DNA of 64,000 nucleotides from Avimicrobium caecorum. GTDB taxonomy: Bacteria; Bacillota; Clostridia; Oscillospirales; Ruminococcaceae. The position numbers were made by a program, and so were the translations under genes. A model generated the notes under the pieces. That model did no database searches. It was not told where the DNA came from and saw only the letters and a program-made list of their open reading frames with translations. The DNA lies in contig CAJFNJ010000013.1 in NCBI GenBank assembly GCA_904394705.1, positions 1 to 64,000 of the forward strand, given 5' to 3'. Positions 29,773 to 38,524 of this stretch are shown piece by piece (positions within the stretch are counted from its first letter, which is position 1; the number at the start of each line of letters is the position of its first letter).

Positions 29773-30144
29773 ATGGCTTCTGAGAAGATCACAAAGTTTG
29801 TAGAAGAAATCAAGACTCTGACCGTCCTCGAGCTCAACGAGCTGGTTAAGGCTATCGAGGAAGAGTTCGGCGTATCCGCTGCTGCTCCTGTTATGGTTGC
29901 TGCTGGCCCCGCTGCCGCTGCTGCTGAGGAGAAGACCGAGTTCGACGTTGTTCTGGCTGACGCTGGCGCTTCCAAGATGGGCGTTATCAAGCTGGTGAAG
30001 GAGATCACCGGCCTGGGCCTGAAGGAGGCTAAGGCTCTGGTTGACGAGGCTCCCAAGACCATCAAGGAAGGCGCTTCCAAGGCTGACGCTGAGGAGATCA
30101 AGAAGCAGCTCGAAGAGGCTGGCGCTAAGGTTGAGCTCAAGTAA
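29773..30144 (+). CDS. rplL: 50S ribosomal protein L7/L12
   Basis: 123 residues. The N-terminal dimer domain (LTVLELNELVKAIEEEFGV), an alanine-rich hinge, and the C-terminal factor-binding domain (EFDVVLADAGASKMGVIKLVKEI, in part) are complete. Forms the stalk that recruits EF-Tu and EF-G. Preceded by TTAGGAGGTAAACTACA and cotranscribed with rplJ. Confidence 0.97.
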   Translation: MASEKITKFVEEIKTLTVLELNELVKAIEEEFGVSAAAPVMVAAGPAAAAAEEKTEFDVVLADAGASKMGVIKLVKEITGLGLKEAKALVDEAPKTIKEGASKADAEEIKKQLEEAGAKVELK

Positions 30145-30173
30145 GCTCTCGCTTACCCGAATTTGTTCGCTTC

Positions 30174-30213
30174 AAAAAAGAGGTTCCGGATCTGTTCCGG
30201 AGCCTCTTTTTCT
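30174..30213 (+). terminator. terminator of rplJ-rplL
   Basis: AAAAAAGAGGTTCCGGA and TTCCGGAGCCTCTTTTT around a 4-base loop. Confidence 0.88.
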
Positions 30214-30307
30214 TTTGCTCTGAAGGAGGTTCCGGATGCATAAAGTCCCGGATTGGCACTTATACTATCAGAGCGCCAGAATTTTTGTAAACAAATTGTG
30301 AAACCCC

Positions 30308-30336
30308 TTGACATTCTCCGGGGTGAGTGATACATT
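30308..30336 (+). promoter_or_regulatory. promoter of the hrcA operon
   Basis: TTGACA (30308-30313) and TACATT (30331-30336) with a 17-base spacer, directly in front of the CIRCE element. Confidence 0.75.
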
Positions 30337-30343
30337 ATAGATG

Positions 30344-30370
30344 TTGGCACTCGAGGTAAATGAGTGCTAA
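30344..30370 (+). promoter_or_regulatory. CIRCE element (HrcA operator)
   Basis: Arms TTGGCACTC and GAGTGCTAA with a 9-base spacer; one base differs from the consensus TTAGCACTC. It lies between promoter and hrcA, so HrcA represses its own operon until heat or misfolding relieves it. Confidence 0.95.
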
Positions 30371-30391
30371 AACCAAAAGGAGGCGGTAACA

Positions 30392-31420
30392 ATGGAACTG
30401 GACGAACGAAAACGCCGGGTGCTTTCGATCATTGCGGATCTTTACACCAAGACCGGTGAGCCGGTCGGTTCCAAGGTGGTTGCACTGTATCTGGACAGTG
30501 CCTACTCCCCCGCTACGATCCGAAATGACATGGCGGCCCTGTTTGACCTGGGACTGCTGGAACAGCCCCATACTTCAGCCGGACGGGTACTGTCCCATCT
30601 GGGCTATCGGGTATTTGTGGATGAGCTGATGCAGGTCAAGCCGGTGAGCGGAAAGCTCCGGGACAGCATCGAAGCCATGTTCAATATCCGGGACCCCGAT
30701 CCCGACAAGCTGCTCCAGGACGCTGCCAAGGCGCTCTCGGAGATCACAGGCTGTGCGGCCTTCACCTCCACCCATACCCCCGATACCGTAACGGTACGGC
30801 AGGTGGAGATCATTCCCTCGGGCGAACGTGCTGTGGTCATCATGGTGATGACCTCCAACGGTGTGATCCGCAGCCGGGTATGCCGGACCAACTTCCGGGT
30901 CACCGGGGAGGTAGTGGAGTTCCTCAAGGCCTACTGTGCCGGCAAACTGGCCGGACGGACGCTGCGGGAGATCTCGCTGCAGTATATGGGCAGCGTGACC
31001 ATGGAACTGGGAGAATATTCCCGGATCTTCACCCCGCTGTTCGCGGCGATCTTCAATCTCTGTGCGGAGATCTACGGCGGACAGTATTATATGGAAGGCG
31101 GCATCAAGCTGCTCAGCTATCCGGAACTTGCCCGGGACGCCGACCGGCTGCTCCCCTACATCTGGGAGAGCCGGAATGTGCAGAAGCTGATCCAGCGGGC
31201 CAGCCCCGAACAGACTACGATCTTTATCGGCAAGGAAAATCAGTGCGAAGAGCTGCAGAACAGCTCGGCAGTGATTACCCCCTTTGCCATTGGAAACCGG
31301 AGCACCGGTTCCATCGGCATCATTGGCCCGATCCGGATGGATTATGCTGCCATGGTAGCCGAAACGGAATACTTTGCCCGGCTGGTGGGAGAACTTCTCA
31401 CCGAGATATTTGAGGAATAG
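30392..31420 (+). CDS. hrcA: heat-inducible transcription repressor HrcA
   Basis: 342 residues. The N-terminal winged helix (RKRRVLSIIADLYTKTGEPVGSKVV, SPATIRNDMAALFDLGLLEQPH) binds CIRCE; the C-terminal GAF-like domain ends in IGIIGPIRMDYAAMVAETEYF. First gene of hrcA-grpE-dnaK-dnaJ. Start behind AAAGGAGGCGGTAACA. Confidence 0.96.
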   Translation: MELDERKRRVLSIIADLYTKTGEPVGSKVVALYLDSAYSPATIRNDMAALFDLGLLEQPHTSAGRVLSHLGYRVFVDELMQVKPVSGKLRDSIEAMFNIRDPDPDKLLQDAAKALSEITGCAAFTSTHTPDTVTVRQVEIIPSGERAVVIMVMTSNGVIRSRVCRTNFRVTGEVVEFLKAYCAGKLAGRTLREISLQYMGSVTMELGEYSRIFTPLFAAIFNLCAEIYGGQYYMEGGIKLLSYPELARDADRLLPYIWESRNVQKLIQRASPEQTTIFIGKENQCEELQNSSAVITPFAIGNRSTGSIGIIGPIRMDYAAMVAETEYFARLVGELLTEIFEE

Positions 31421-31444
31421 CGGCAGATGCCGTGAAGGAGGCAG

Positions 31445-32011
31445 ATGGATTTGAGCAAAGATGCGAGCAAGAACACCGAGCCCATGGACGAGGAGCTGAA
31501 GGACAAAGCGCCGGAAACTCCCGAAACCGAAACTGTACCGGAAACAGAAGCAGCAGCCCCGGCACCGGAGCCCACTGCGGAGGAAAAACTCCAGGCACAG
31601 CTTTCGGAACTCAATGACCGGTACCTGCGCACCCTGGCGGAGTATGACAACTACCGCAAGCGCACAGCCAAGGAAAAAGAGGCAATTTACCCCGAAGCCA
31701 AGGCCAGTACGCTGGCAAGCATGCTGCCGGTGCTGGATAACTTTGAGCGGGCAATGGCAGCTCCCTGTTCCGATGCTGACTTCAAGAAGGGCATGGAGCT
31801 GATCCGCAAGGCCTTTGATGAACTGCTGGAAAAGCAGGGCGTGGAAGCCTTCGGAGAGGTGGGCGATCCCTTTGATCCCCAGCTCCACGCGGCAGTAGCC
31901 CATACCGATGACGAATCGGCTGGAGAGAACTGCATCGCCGAAGTGTTCCAGAAGGGTTACCGCATGGGAGACCGGGTTCTCCGGTATGCCATGGTCAAGG
32001 TGGCCAACTAA
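31445..32011 (+). CDS. grpE: nucleotide exchange factor GrpE
   Basis: 188 residues. A long acidic, proline-rich N-terminus (about 45 residues) precedes the coiled coil (EEKLQAQLSELNDRYLRTLAEYDNYRKRTAKE, in part) and the beta-wing end VFQKGYRMGDRVLRYAMVKV. It releases ADP from DnaK. Start ATG behind GAAGGAGGCAG. Confidence 0.95.
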   Translation: MDLSKDASKNTEPMDEELKDKAPETPETETVPETEAAAPAPEPTAEEKLQAQLSELNDRYLRTLAEYDNYRKRTAKEKEAIYPEAKASTLASMLPVLDNFERAMAAPCSDADFKKGMELIRKAFDELLEKQGVEAFGEVGDPFDPQLHAAVAHTDDESAGENCIAEVFQKGYRMGDRVLRYAMVKVAN

Positions 32012-32069
32012 AAGAGTCAATTCCCTTATTCATATAGACTTATACGAAAAAGATTTGGAGGAATGAATT

Positions 32070-33917
32070 ATGTCTAAGATCATTGGTATCGACCTGGGTA
32101 CTACCAACTCCTGTGTATCCGTTATGGAAGGCGGCGAGCCTGTGGTAATCGCCAACGCTGAAGGCGCCCGTACCACACCGTCGGTTGTCGCTTTTTCCAA
32201 GACCGGTGAGCGTATGGTAGGTCAGGTTGCAAAGCGTCAGGCTGTTACAAACCCCGACCGTACTGTTATTTCCATCAAGCGTCACATGGGTTCCGACTAC
32301 AAGGTTTCCATCGATGGCAAGAGCTACACCCCTCAGGAGATCTCTGCCATGATTCTGCAGAAGCTCAAGGGCGATGCTGAAAACTACCTGGGCGAGAGCG
32401 TTTCCGAGGCCGTTATCACTGTACCGGCTTACTTCACCGATGCTCAGCGTCAGGCCACCAAGGATGCCGGTAAGATCGCCGGCCTGAATGTACGCCGTAT
32501 CATCAACGAGCCCACCGCTGCTGCCCTGGCTTATGGCGTTGATAAGGAAAACGACCAGAAGATCATGGTTTACGACCTGGGCGGCGGTACCTTCGATGTA
32601 TCCATCATTGAGATGGGCGATGGCATCCAGCAGGTACTGGCTACTGCCGGTAACAACCACCTGGGCGGCGATGACTTCGATGAGCGCATCATCAACTACC
32701 TGGCTGACACCTTCAAGAATGAGAACGGCATCGACCTGCGCGGCGACCGTATGGCTATGCAGCGTCTGAAGGAAGCTGCTGAAAAGGCCAAGATTGAGCT
32801 GTCCGGCATGACCACTGCCAACATCAACCTGCCCTTCATCACTGCCGATGCCACCGGCCCCAAGCACATGGATGTCACCATCACCCGTGCCAAGTTCAAT
32901 GAGCTGACCGCTGACCTGGTAGAAGCTACCATGGGCCCGGTTCGTCAGGCTCTGTCCGATGCCGGCCTGCAGCCCTCTCAGATCGACAAGGTGCTGCTGG
33001 TAGGCGGTTCCACCCGTATCCCTGCCGTTGTTGACGCTGTCAAGAACTACATGGGCAAGGATCCCTTCAAGGGCATCAACCCCGATGAGTGTGTTGCCAT
33101 GGGCGCTGCCATTCAGGGCGGTGTACTGGCTGGCGAGGTCAAGGACCTGCTGCTGCTGGATGTAACTCCTCTGTCCCTGGGTCTGGAAACCCTGGGCGGC
33201 GTATGCACCCGGATCATCGAACGCAACACCACTATCCCGGTCAAGAAGTCCCAGGTATTCTCCACCGCTGCCGATAACCAGACCACTGTGGATATTCATG
33301 TTCTGCAGGGCGAGCGTGAGATGGCTGCCGACAACAAGACTCTGGGCCGCTTCCAGCTGGATGGCATTCCGGCTGCCCGCAGAGGTGTGCCGCAGATCGA
33401 AGTTACCTTCGATATTGATGCCAACGGTATCGTAAATGTATCCGCCAAGGATCTGGGTACCGGCAAGGAGCAGCACATCACCATCACCTCCTCGTCGAAC
33501 ATGTCCAAGGAGGATATCGATAAGGCTGTCAAGGACGCTGCCGCTTATGCCGAGCAGGATAAGAAGCGTCGTGAAGATGTGGATACCCGCAACAATGCTG
33601 ACCAGATGATCTATCAGGCTGAGAAGACCATTGCCGATGCAGGCGACAAGCTGGATGCTTCGGACAAGGCTGCTGCTGAGGCCAAGATCGCTGAGCTGAA
33701 GACTGCAATGCAGGGCACCGATACCGAGGCCATCAAGACAAAGCTCGATGAGCTGCAGAAGGCCTTCTATGAGATCAGCGAGAAGCTCTACAAGGCTGCT
33801 GCTGAGGCTCAGGCTGCCCAGCAGGGTCCGGCTGCCGGTGACAACGCTGGCGCTGGTCAGAATGCTGACTATGTGGACACCGATTACAAGGATGTCGACG
33901 AGAACGGCAACAAGTAA
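32070..33917 (+). CDS. dnaK: chaperone DnaK (Hsp70)
   Basis: 615 residues, the usual Firmicutes length. IIGIDLGTTNSCVSVMEGG and VYDLGGGTFDVSI form the ATPase site; LLDVTPLSLGLETLGG is the linker to the peptide-binding domain, and the helical lid ends in a Gln/Ala-rich acidic tail. Codon use is of the highly expressed type. Cotranscribed with hrcA and grpE. Confidence 0.98.
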   Translation: MSKIIGIDLGTTNSCVSVMEGGEPVVIANAEGARTTPSVVAFSKTGERMVGQVAKRQAVTNPDRTVISIKRHMGSDYKVSIDGKSYTPQEISAMILQKLKGDAENYLGESVSEAVITVPAYFTDAQRQATKDAGKIAGLNVRRIINEPTAAALAYGVDKENDQKIMVYDLGGGTFDVSIIEMGDGIQQVLATAGNNHLGGDDFDERIINYLADTFKNENGIDLRGDRMAMQRLKEAAEKAKIELSGMTTANINLPFITADATGPKHMDVTITRAKFNELTADLVEATMGPVRQALSDAGLQPSQIDKVLLVGGSTRIPAVVDAVKNYMGKDPFKGINPDECVAMGAAIQGGVLAGEVKDLLLLDVTPLSLGLETLGGVCTRIIERNTTIPVKKSQVFSTAADNQTTVDIHVLQGEREMAADNKTLGRFQLDGIPAARRGVPQIEVTFDIDANGIVNVSAKDLGTGKEQHITITSSSNMSKEDIDKAVKDAAAYAEQDKKRREDVDTRNNADQMIYQAEKTIADAGDKLDASDKAAAEAKIAELKTAMQGTDTEAIKTKLDELQKAFYEISEKLYKAAAEAQAAQQGPAAGDNAGAGQNADYVDTDYKDVDENGNK

Positions 33918-33934
33918 GTAAATCAGTTCCAGGT

Positions 33935-33972
33935 CCAAAAGGGCGGCGCGAGTGAATCGCCTGCCCTTTTGG
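33935..33972 (+). terminator. hairpin between dnaK and dnaJ
   Basis: CCAAAAGGGC and GCCCTTTTGG enclose 18 bases. The T run lies in the arm and not behind it, so it may be an mRNA-stabilising or partial terminator element. Confidence 0.5.
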
Positions 33973-33996
33973 CGGGTTGTGGCAGTAAAACCGGGC

Positions 33997-34025
33997 TGGC
34001 AAACCATCGGGAACTGTGCTATAAT
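33997..34025 (+). promoter_or_regulatory. possible separate dnaJ promoter
   Basis: TATAAT at 34020-34025 with a weak TGGCAA 17 bases upstream. With the hairpin before it, it suggests that dnaJ can be transcribed apart from dnaK. Confidence 0.45.
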
Positions 34026-34117
34026 AATAACCTGCTTATCCGGCGGCAAAGCCGGAATCTCAGGCAGTACCAGACAGCACAGCTGATGGTCTGGAGCCTG
34101 GAAGGGGGAGTACGAGT

Positions 34118-35290
34118 TTGGCTGAGAAACGAGATTACTATGAGGTGCTTGGCGTATCGCGTCAGGCCACCGATGATGAAATAAAGAAGGCATATCGCAC
34201 CCTGGCCAAGAAGTATCACCCGGATCTCAACCCGGGGGACAAGGAGGCCGAGGCCAAGTTCAAGGAGGCCGGTGAAGCATACGAGGTGCTTTCCAACGCG
34301 GAAAAGCGCCGCCGGTATGATCAGTTCGGCTTTGCCGGTGTAGACCCGAGTTACACGGCAGGAGCCGGCGGCTATGGCGGTGCCGGTGGTGCCGCCCAGG
34401 GCTTCGGCTTTGACGACATCGGCGACATCTTCGAGAGCTTCTTCGGAGGCGGCGGATTCAGCGGGTTCGGCGGAAGTACCCGTACCCGGAACCCCAACGC
34501 CCCCATCAAGGGCTCCAATGTGGAGATCACCATTCCGCTGTCCTTTATGGAAGCGGTCAAGGGCTGCCAGAAGACCATCACCATCAAGCGTCTGGAAGTC
34601 TGCTCCGACTGTGGCGGCACCGGCACCGAAAAGGGTTCGGCTGTGGAAACCTGTCCCGACTGTCATGGCAGCGGTCAGGTAACTGTACAGCAGCGTACCC
34701 CCTTTGGCGTCATGCAGACAGTCCGCACCTGTCCGCACTGCGGCGGTAAGGGCAAGATCATCAAGAACCCCTGCAAGAAGTGCGGCGGCAAGGGCCGTGT
34801 CCGTGTCACCCGGAAGCTGGATATCAATATCCCCGCCGGTATCGACGACGGTCAGACCTTCCTGGTACGGGGTCAGGGCGACCATGGCATCAACAATGGT
34901 CCTGCCGGTGATGTGGCAGTCACTGTCACTGTCCGGCCTGATCCGCTGTTTGAGCGTGACGGCTTCAACATCTGGTGCGAAGTGCCCATCACCTATACCC
35001 AGGCCGTGCTGGGCGATGAGATCACAGTTCCCACTGTGGACGGCAAGGTCAGCTATACCGTGCCGGAAGGCACCCAGTCGGGTACTGTATTCCGTCTGCG
35101 GAACAAGGGCGTGAGCTATGTCAACGGCGGCGGTCGGGGCGACCAGTATGTCAAGGTGAGCATCGAAGTGCCCAAGAACCTCTCGGGCAAGCAGAAGGAA
35201 CTGCTCAAGGAGTTCGATAAGCTCTCCAGCGATAAGAACTTCGAAAAGCGCAAGGGCTTCTTTGATAAGCTCAAGGATATGTTTGACTGA
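34118..35290 (+). CDS. dnaJ: chaperone DnaJ (Hsp40)
   Basis: 390 residues from a TTG start behind GAAGGGGGAG. J domain with HPD (KKYHPDLNPG), a Gly/Phe region, and four C-x2-C-x-G-x-G zinc motifs (CSDCGGTG, CPDCHGSG, CPHCGGKG, CKKCGGKG), then the peptide-binding beta domain and dimerisation end. It delivers clients to DnaK and stimulates its ATPase. Confidence 0.97.
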   Translation: MAEKRDYYEVLGVSRQATDDEIKKAYRTLAKKYHPDLNPGDKEAEAKFKEAGEAYEVLSNAEKRRRYDQFGFAGVDPSYTAGAGGYGGAGGAAQGFGFDDIGDIFESFFGGGGFSGFGGSTRTRNPNAPIKGSNVEITIPLSFMEAVKGCQKTITIKRLEVCSDCGGTGTEKGSAVETCPDCHGSGQVTVQQRTPFGVMQTVRTCPHCGGKGKIIKNPCKKCGGKGRVRVTRKLDINIPAGIDDGQTFLVRGQGDHGINNGPAGDVAVTVTVRPDPLFERDGFNIWCEVPITYTQAVLGDEITVPTVDGKVSYTVPEGTQSGTVFRLRNKGVSYVNGGGRGDQYVKVSIEVPKNLSGKQKELLKEFDKLSSDKNFEKRKGFFDKLKDMFD

Positions 35291-35307
35291 GTGCTTTGCT
35301 CAGTATG

Positions 35308-35345
35308 AAAAACCCCTCCGGACAGAGATTGTCCGGAGGGGTTTT
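35308..35345. terminator. bidirectional terminator behind dnaJ
   Basis: AACCCCTCCGGACA and TGTCCGGAGGGGTT around a short loop with flanking A and T runs. Confidence 0.88.
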
Positions 35346-35364
35346 GTTTTGCTTCGGAGCGGTT

Positions 35365-36063
35365 TTACCAGTCCATCTGTTCAAGAGCTTCGTTCAGGTC
35401 GATTGTAAAGGAGAGGTAGGGCTCCCGGGTGGCTTCGATCTGCTCGGCTGTGGCCAGGGCATTCTCGGCGTTCTTCCGGATGGTATCGTTGAAGCCGAAC
35501 CCGGTTTCAGTTTCTGTCTCCTGCACTTCCGCGGTATAGAGTGTCACTTCGATGCGGTTTTCACCGCCCAGCATCTTGCTGAGACTGGTCAGAGTCCTCT
35601 GCAGCGATCCATTTGTATGCATCCGTCCGGTGTTTCCGTTTCCCACCAGATCCAGATCCCGGAAATCGGGATTGTCCTCATCCAGCAGGAGCAGAAGCTG
35701 GGGCTCTGCCTCGGTGCCGCAGATGCCGTACCAGGCCTGTACGGTTTCATCGCCGGTGTCCACCGGGTACATGGCGCTGCGCAGCATTTCGCCGCCGGTG
35801 ATCTCCTCCGGGGCAAGGCAGGCCGTGACGATGCCATAGCCCTCCCCGTCGGCATAGAGCCCGATGCGCATATCGGTGGTTTCAGCAAAGGGATTGAAGT
35901 CTTCGATGTAGTCCAGGCCGGTGCTCTCCAGCAGGCTGTCCAGCTGACGGTAGTGCTGGATCTGCCGCTCCTGCCGCATCTGGTCCTTGACCAAGGAAAG
36001 GATTACAAAGGCACCCAGAAAGACCATCACCGAGATCATCAGGGCTTGTTTGAATTTGCTCAT
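35365..36063 (-). CDS. membrane-anchored paralog family protein, member A
   Basis: 232 residues. One N-terminal membrane anchor (about residues 9-25, LMISVMVFLGAFVILSLV) with an outward C-terminal domain is predicted. It shares with the two genes upstream the words ADGEGYGIVTACL, WYGICGTEAEPQLLLLLDED and a C-terminal SFTIDLNEALEQ. I do not recognise the family. Start behind GGAGGCAATACAG; 25 bases behind the next paralog, hence one operon with it. Confidence 0.6.
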   Translation of the reverse strand: MSKFKQALMISVMVFLGAFVILSLVKDQMRQERQIQHYRQLDSLLESTGLDYIEDFNPFAETTDMRIGLYADGEGYGIVTACLAPEEITGGEMLRSAMYPVDTGDETVQAWYGICGTEAEPQLLLLLDEDNPDFRDLDLVGNGNTGRMHTNGSLQRTLTSLSKMLGGENRIEVTLYTAEVQETETETGFGFNDTIRKNAENALATAEQIEATREPYLSFTIDLNEALEQMDW

Positions 36064-36088
36064 CTGTATTGCCTCCTCCTGTGTGCAG

Positions 36089-36763
36089 TCACCAGCCGGT
36101 CCGGGCCAGGGCTTCGGTCAGGTCGATGGGGAATTTGAGGTAGAGCTGTTTGTTTTTATTCAGTTCTTCAGAAGCAGTGAGCACATCCGGAGCCATATTT
36201 TCCACCATATTGAATCCGGGTTTAATCTCAAAATCCACTCCCTCTGCCGCAAAGAGGGATACAGTCAGGCGATTTTCATTGTCCACCAGGCCATTGAGAT
36301 CGGTCAGCATGGTATCTACGAAAATATCCTGTATATAGGACATGGAGCGGTGATCAGCTCCATCCAGTTCCATGGAGCGACAGAGCGGATCATCTTCATC
36401 CAGATAGAGCAGCAGCTGCGGCTCCTGCGCATTGCCGCAGATCCCGTACCAGAGCCGTACACTTTCCGCTCCGGTTTCAGCAGGGTACATGGGTGTATAG
36501 AAAAGTTCGCCTTCGCCCTGATCCGGCAGACAGGCGGTTGCAATGCTATAACCATCACCATCTTCATAGATGCCGATGATCATGTCGTTCCCCTCAGAAC
36601 CGGCTATTTCAGTGCGGAGGTAATCATAGCCGGTACTCTTATACAGCTCATTGAGCTTTTGAGTGTGCTGATGTTGTATCTCCTGCTTGATCAGCGGAAT
36701 CGTCACATAGGCTCCCAGCAGAAGCAAAACGGCGAGCAGCAATCCTTGTTTGAGTTTTTTCAT
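36089..36763 (-). CDS. membrane-anchored paralog family protein, member B
   Basis: 224 residues with an N-terminal anchor (GLLLAVLLLLGAYVTIPLI) and the same outer domain as member A: EDGDGYSIATACLP, WYGICGNAQEPQLLLYLDED, and FPIDLTEALAR at the end. Function unknown. Transcribed from the operator-containing promoter at 36800-36828 and probably cotranscribed with member A. Start behind GGAGGGCCAAACG. Confidence 0.6.
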   Translation of the reverse strand: MKKLKQGLLLAVLLLLGAYVTIPLIKQEIQHQHTQKLNELYKSTGYDYLRTEIAGSEGNDMIIGIYEDGDGYSIATACLPDQGEGELFYTPMYPAETGAESVRLWYGICGNAQEPQLLLYLDEDDPLCRSMELDGADHRSMSYIQDIFVDTMLTDLNGLVDNENRLTVSLFAAEGVDFEIKPGFNMVENMAPDVLTASEELNKNKQLYLKFPIDLTEALARTGW

Positions 36764-36799
36764 CGTTTGGCCCTCCTTTTTCTGGTATTTCCTGATTTT

Positions 36800-36828
36800 A
36801 GTGTATCACTGTATTGATACAGTGTCAA
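36800..36828 (-). promoter_or_regulatory. promoter with an operator palindrome in its spacer
   Basis: On the minus strand TTGACA (36828-36823) and TACACT (36805-36800) are 17 bases apart. A perfect palindrome, CACTGTAT-tg-ATACAGTG (36807-36824), fills the spacer, so a bound dimeric repressor would exclude RNA polymerase. It drives members B and A. Confidence 0.7.
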
Positions 36829-36830
36829 GG

Positions 36831-36864
36831 CAAAAAAACAGGCAGCCCCAAAGCTGCCTGTAAA
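36831..36864 (-). terminator. terminator of paralog member C
   Basis: On the minus strand ACAGGCAGC-tttgggg-CTGCCTGT is followed by TTTTTTTGCC. It separates member C from the promoter of members B and A. Confidence 0.8.
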
Positions 36865-36868
36865 GATG

Positions 36869-37450
36869 CTATTCCAGTTCTGCCAGCGCCTCGGTGAGAT
36901 CCAGCGGGATCTCACAGTAGGGGGATTTTGGCTGAAGACCCTGCTTGAGATCGACATCAGCCAGGGTTACAGTCAGGCGGTTTTCGCTGTCCAGCAGCCC
37001 CTCCAGAGGTTCGGTCATCCACTCCACTGGCTCTCCGAGGGAGTTGGTCAGTTCCAGGGAGCGCTCCTCTCCCGAAACACCCAGGGAACGGCAGGTGGGT
37101 TCTGTCTCGGTCAGCTGCAGGGCCAGCCAGGGCTCCTCCGGCGAACCATACACCCCGTACCACAGCTGAATCCCGTCACTGCCGGTTTCAGCCTGCCGCA
37201 TGGGCTGGTCGGTGATCACCGGGTCCTGCTGTCCCTTCACCGTCCGGACCGAGGTGAGGAACCACCCTTCGCCATCGGTATACAGACCGGTAGTCAGTTC
37301 CGAACCGGAGGCCACATAGGAAAAGCTGTGTCCGGTCTGGTCCAGCACTTCGCCGAGATGGACTTCCCCTTCGGAGATGGAGTCGGGGTTTGCATTGGTA
37401 CAGCCTGCCAGCATCACGCAGCAGAGCCCTGCCAGGATCAGTCGTTTCAT
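36869..37450 (-). CDS. lipoprotein paralog family protein, member C
   Basis: 193 residues with a lipoprotein signal (LAGLCCVMLAGC) in place of the membrane helix of its two paralogs. The outer domain is the same type: YTDGEGWFLTSVRT, WYGVYGSPEEPWLALQLTE, DSENRLTVTLADVDLK and IPLDLTEALAELE. Function unknown. It has its own terminator and so its own transcript. Start behind GGAGGAAACCTGT. Confidence 0.62.
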   Translation of the reverse strand: MKRLILAGLCCVMLAGCTNANPDSISEGEVHLGEVLDQTGHSFSYVASGSELTTGLYTDGEGWFLTSVRTVKGQQDPVITDQPMRQAETGSDGIQLWYGVYGSPEEPWLALQLTETEPTCRSLGVSGEERSLELTNSLGEPVEWMTEPLEGLLDSENRLTVTLADVDLKQGLQPKSPYCEIPLDLTEALAELE

Positions 37451-37596
37451 ACAGGTTTCCTCCGTGGTTAGTTATACCTAATTCTATCATGGGCGCTCTT
37501 TGCAAATCAAGCCAATACTTGTGAACTTTCTGTTTTTTTGCTATGATAATATTATCTATAGTTTTTGTAAAAGTTCTGTAAGCTGGGAGGTTCATT

Positions 37597-38520
37597 ATGG
37601 ACTGGACTGAGATCAATATTGAAATTTCTGCCGATCAGGTGGACGAAGCAGCTGCCATCGCCCAGATGGTAGTGCCCTATGGCATCTATATCGAGGATTA
37701 TTCCGATCTGCGCACCGAAGCGCCGAAAATTGCCCATATCGACCTGATTGATGAGGAGCTGCTCCAGAAGGACGTGACCAAGGCGCTGATCCACATCTAC
37801 ATCAGCCCGGACGATAACCCCGCCGAAGCCATTGCCTTCCTGCGGGAGAAGTACACTGCCGCCGGCATTGCCAATTCCATCTCCACCACAGCGGTGAAGC
37901 AGGAGGAGTGGGCCACTGCCTGGAAGCAGTACTATCACCCCCAGAAGCTGGGCAACCGTCTGGTGGTCTGCCCGTCCTGGGAGGAGTATGAAAAGCAGCC
38001 GGAGGAGGTCATCATCACCCTGGACCCGGGTATGGCTTTCGGCACCGGCAGCCACGATACCACCCGGCTCTGCCTGGAATTCCTGGAGGAGCACTGCGCC
38101 CCGGGCAAGCAGGTGCTGGATGTGGGCAGCGGCAGCGGCATTCTGGCGATTTCGTCGGTGCTGCTGGGCTGTGACAGGGCTGTGGGCGTGGAGATCGATC
38201 CCACAGCGGTACGGGTGGCAGAGGAGAACAGCGCCATCAACCACACCGATGACCGGGTACAGTTCATCTGCGGCGACCTGGTGCAGAAGGTGGAGGGCGT
38301 CTATGACATTGTCTGCGCCAACATTGTTGCCGATGTGATCATCCAGCTGCTGCCCAATGTGGGCCGCTTCATGACAGAGGACGCCGTGCTTATCACCTCG
38401 GGCATCATTGACGAGCGGGAGGCCGATGTCCAGGCTGCCCTGGCCCAGAATGGCTTTGCAGTGGTGCGCCGCCGGGAATCCGCCGGCTGGGTAGCCCTGG
38501 AATGCGCAAAGGAGAAGTGA
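37597..38520 (+). CDS. prmA: ribosomal protein L11 methyltransferase
   Basis: 307 residues. An N-terminal substrate-binding domain is followed by a class I SAM methyltransferase: DPGMAFGTGSHDTTRLCLEF is the PrmA signature, VLDVGSGSGILAI the SAM loop, and CANIVADVI the catalytic-side motif. It trimethylates L11, whose gene lies at 26.5 kb. rsmE follows after 4 bases, a common Firmicutes pair. Confidence 0.95.
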   Translation: MDWTEINIEISADQVDEAAAIAQMVVPYGIYIEDYSDLRTEAPKIAHIDLIDEELLQKDVTKALIHIYISPDDNPAEAIAFLREKYTAAGIANSISTTAVKQEEWATAWKQYYHPQKLGNRLVVCPSWEEYEKQPEEVIITLDPGMAFGTGSHDTTRLCLEFLEEHCAPGKQVLDVGSGSGILAISSVLLGCDRAVGVEIDPTAVRVAEENSAINHTDDRVQFICGDLVQKVEGVYDIVCANIVADVIIQLLPNVGRFMTEDAVLITSGIIDEREADVQAALAQNGFAVVRRRESAGWVALECAKEK

Positions 38521-38524
38521 CAGT

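Noticed and set aside
32040..34193. Open frame of about 700 codons opposite dnaK
   Set aside because: Antisense shadow of dnaK with its regular third-position pattern; no independent signals.
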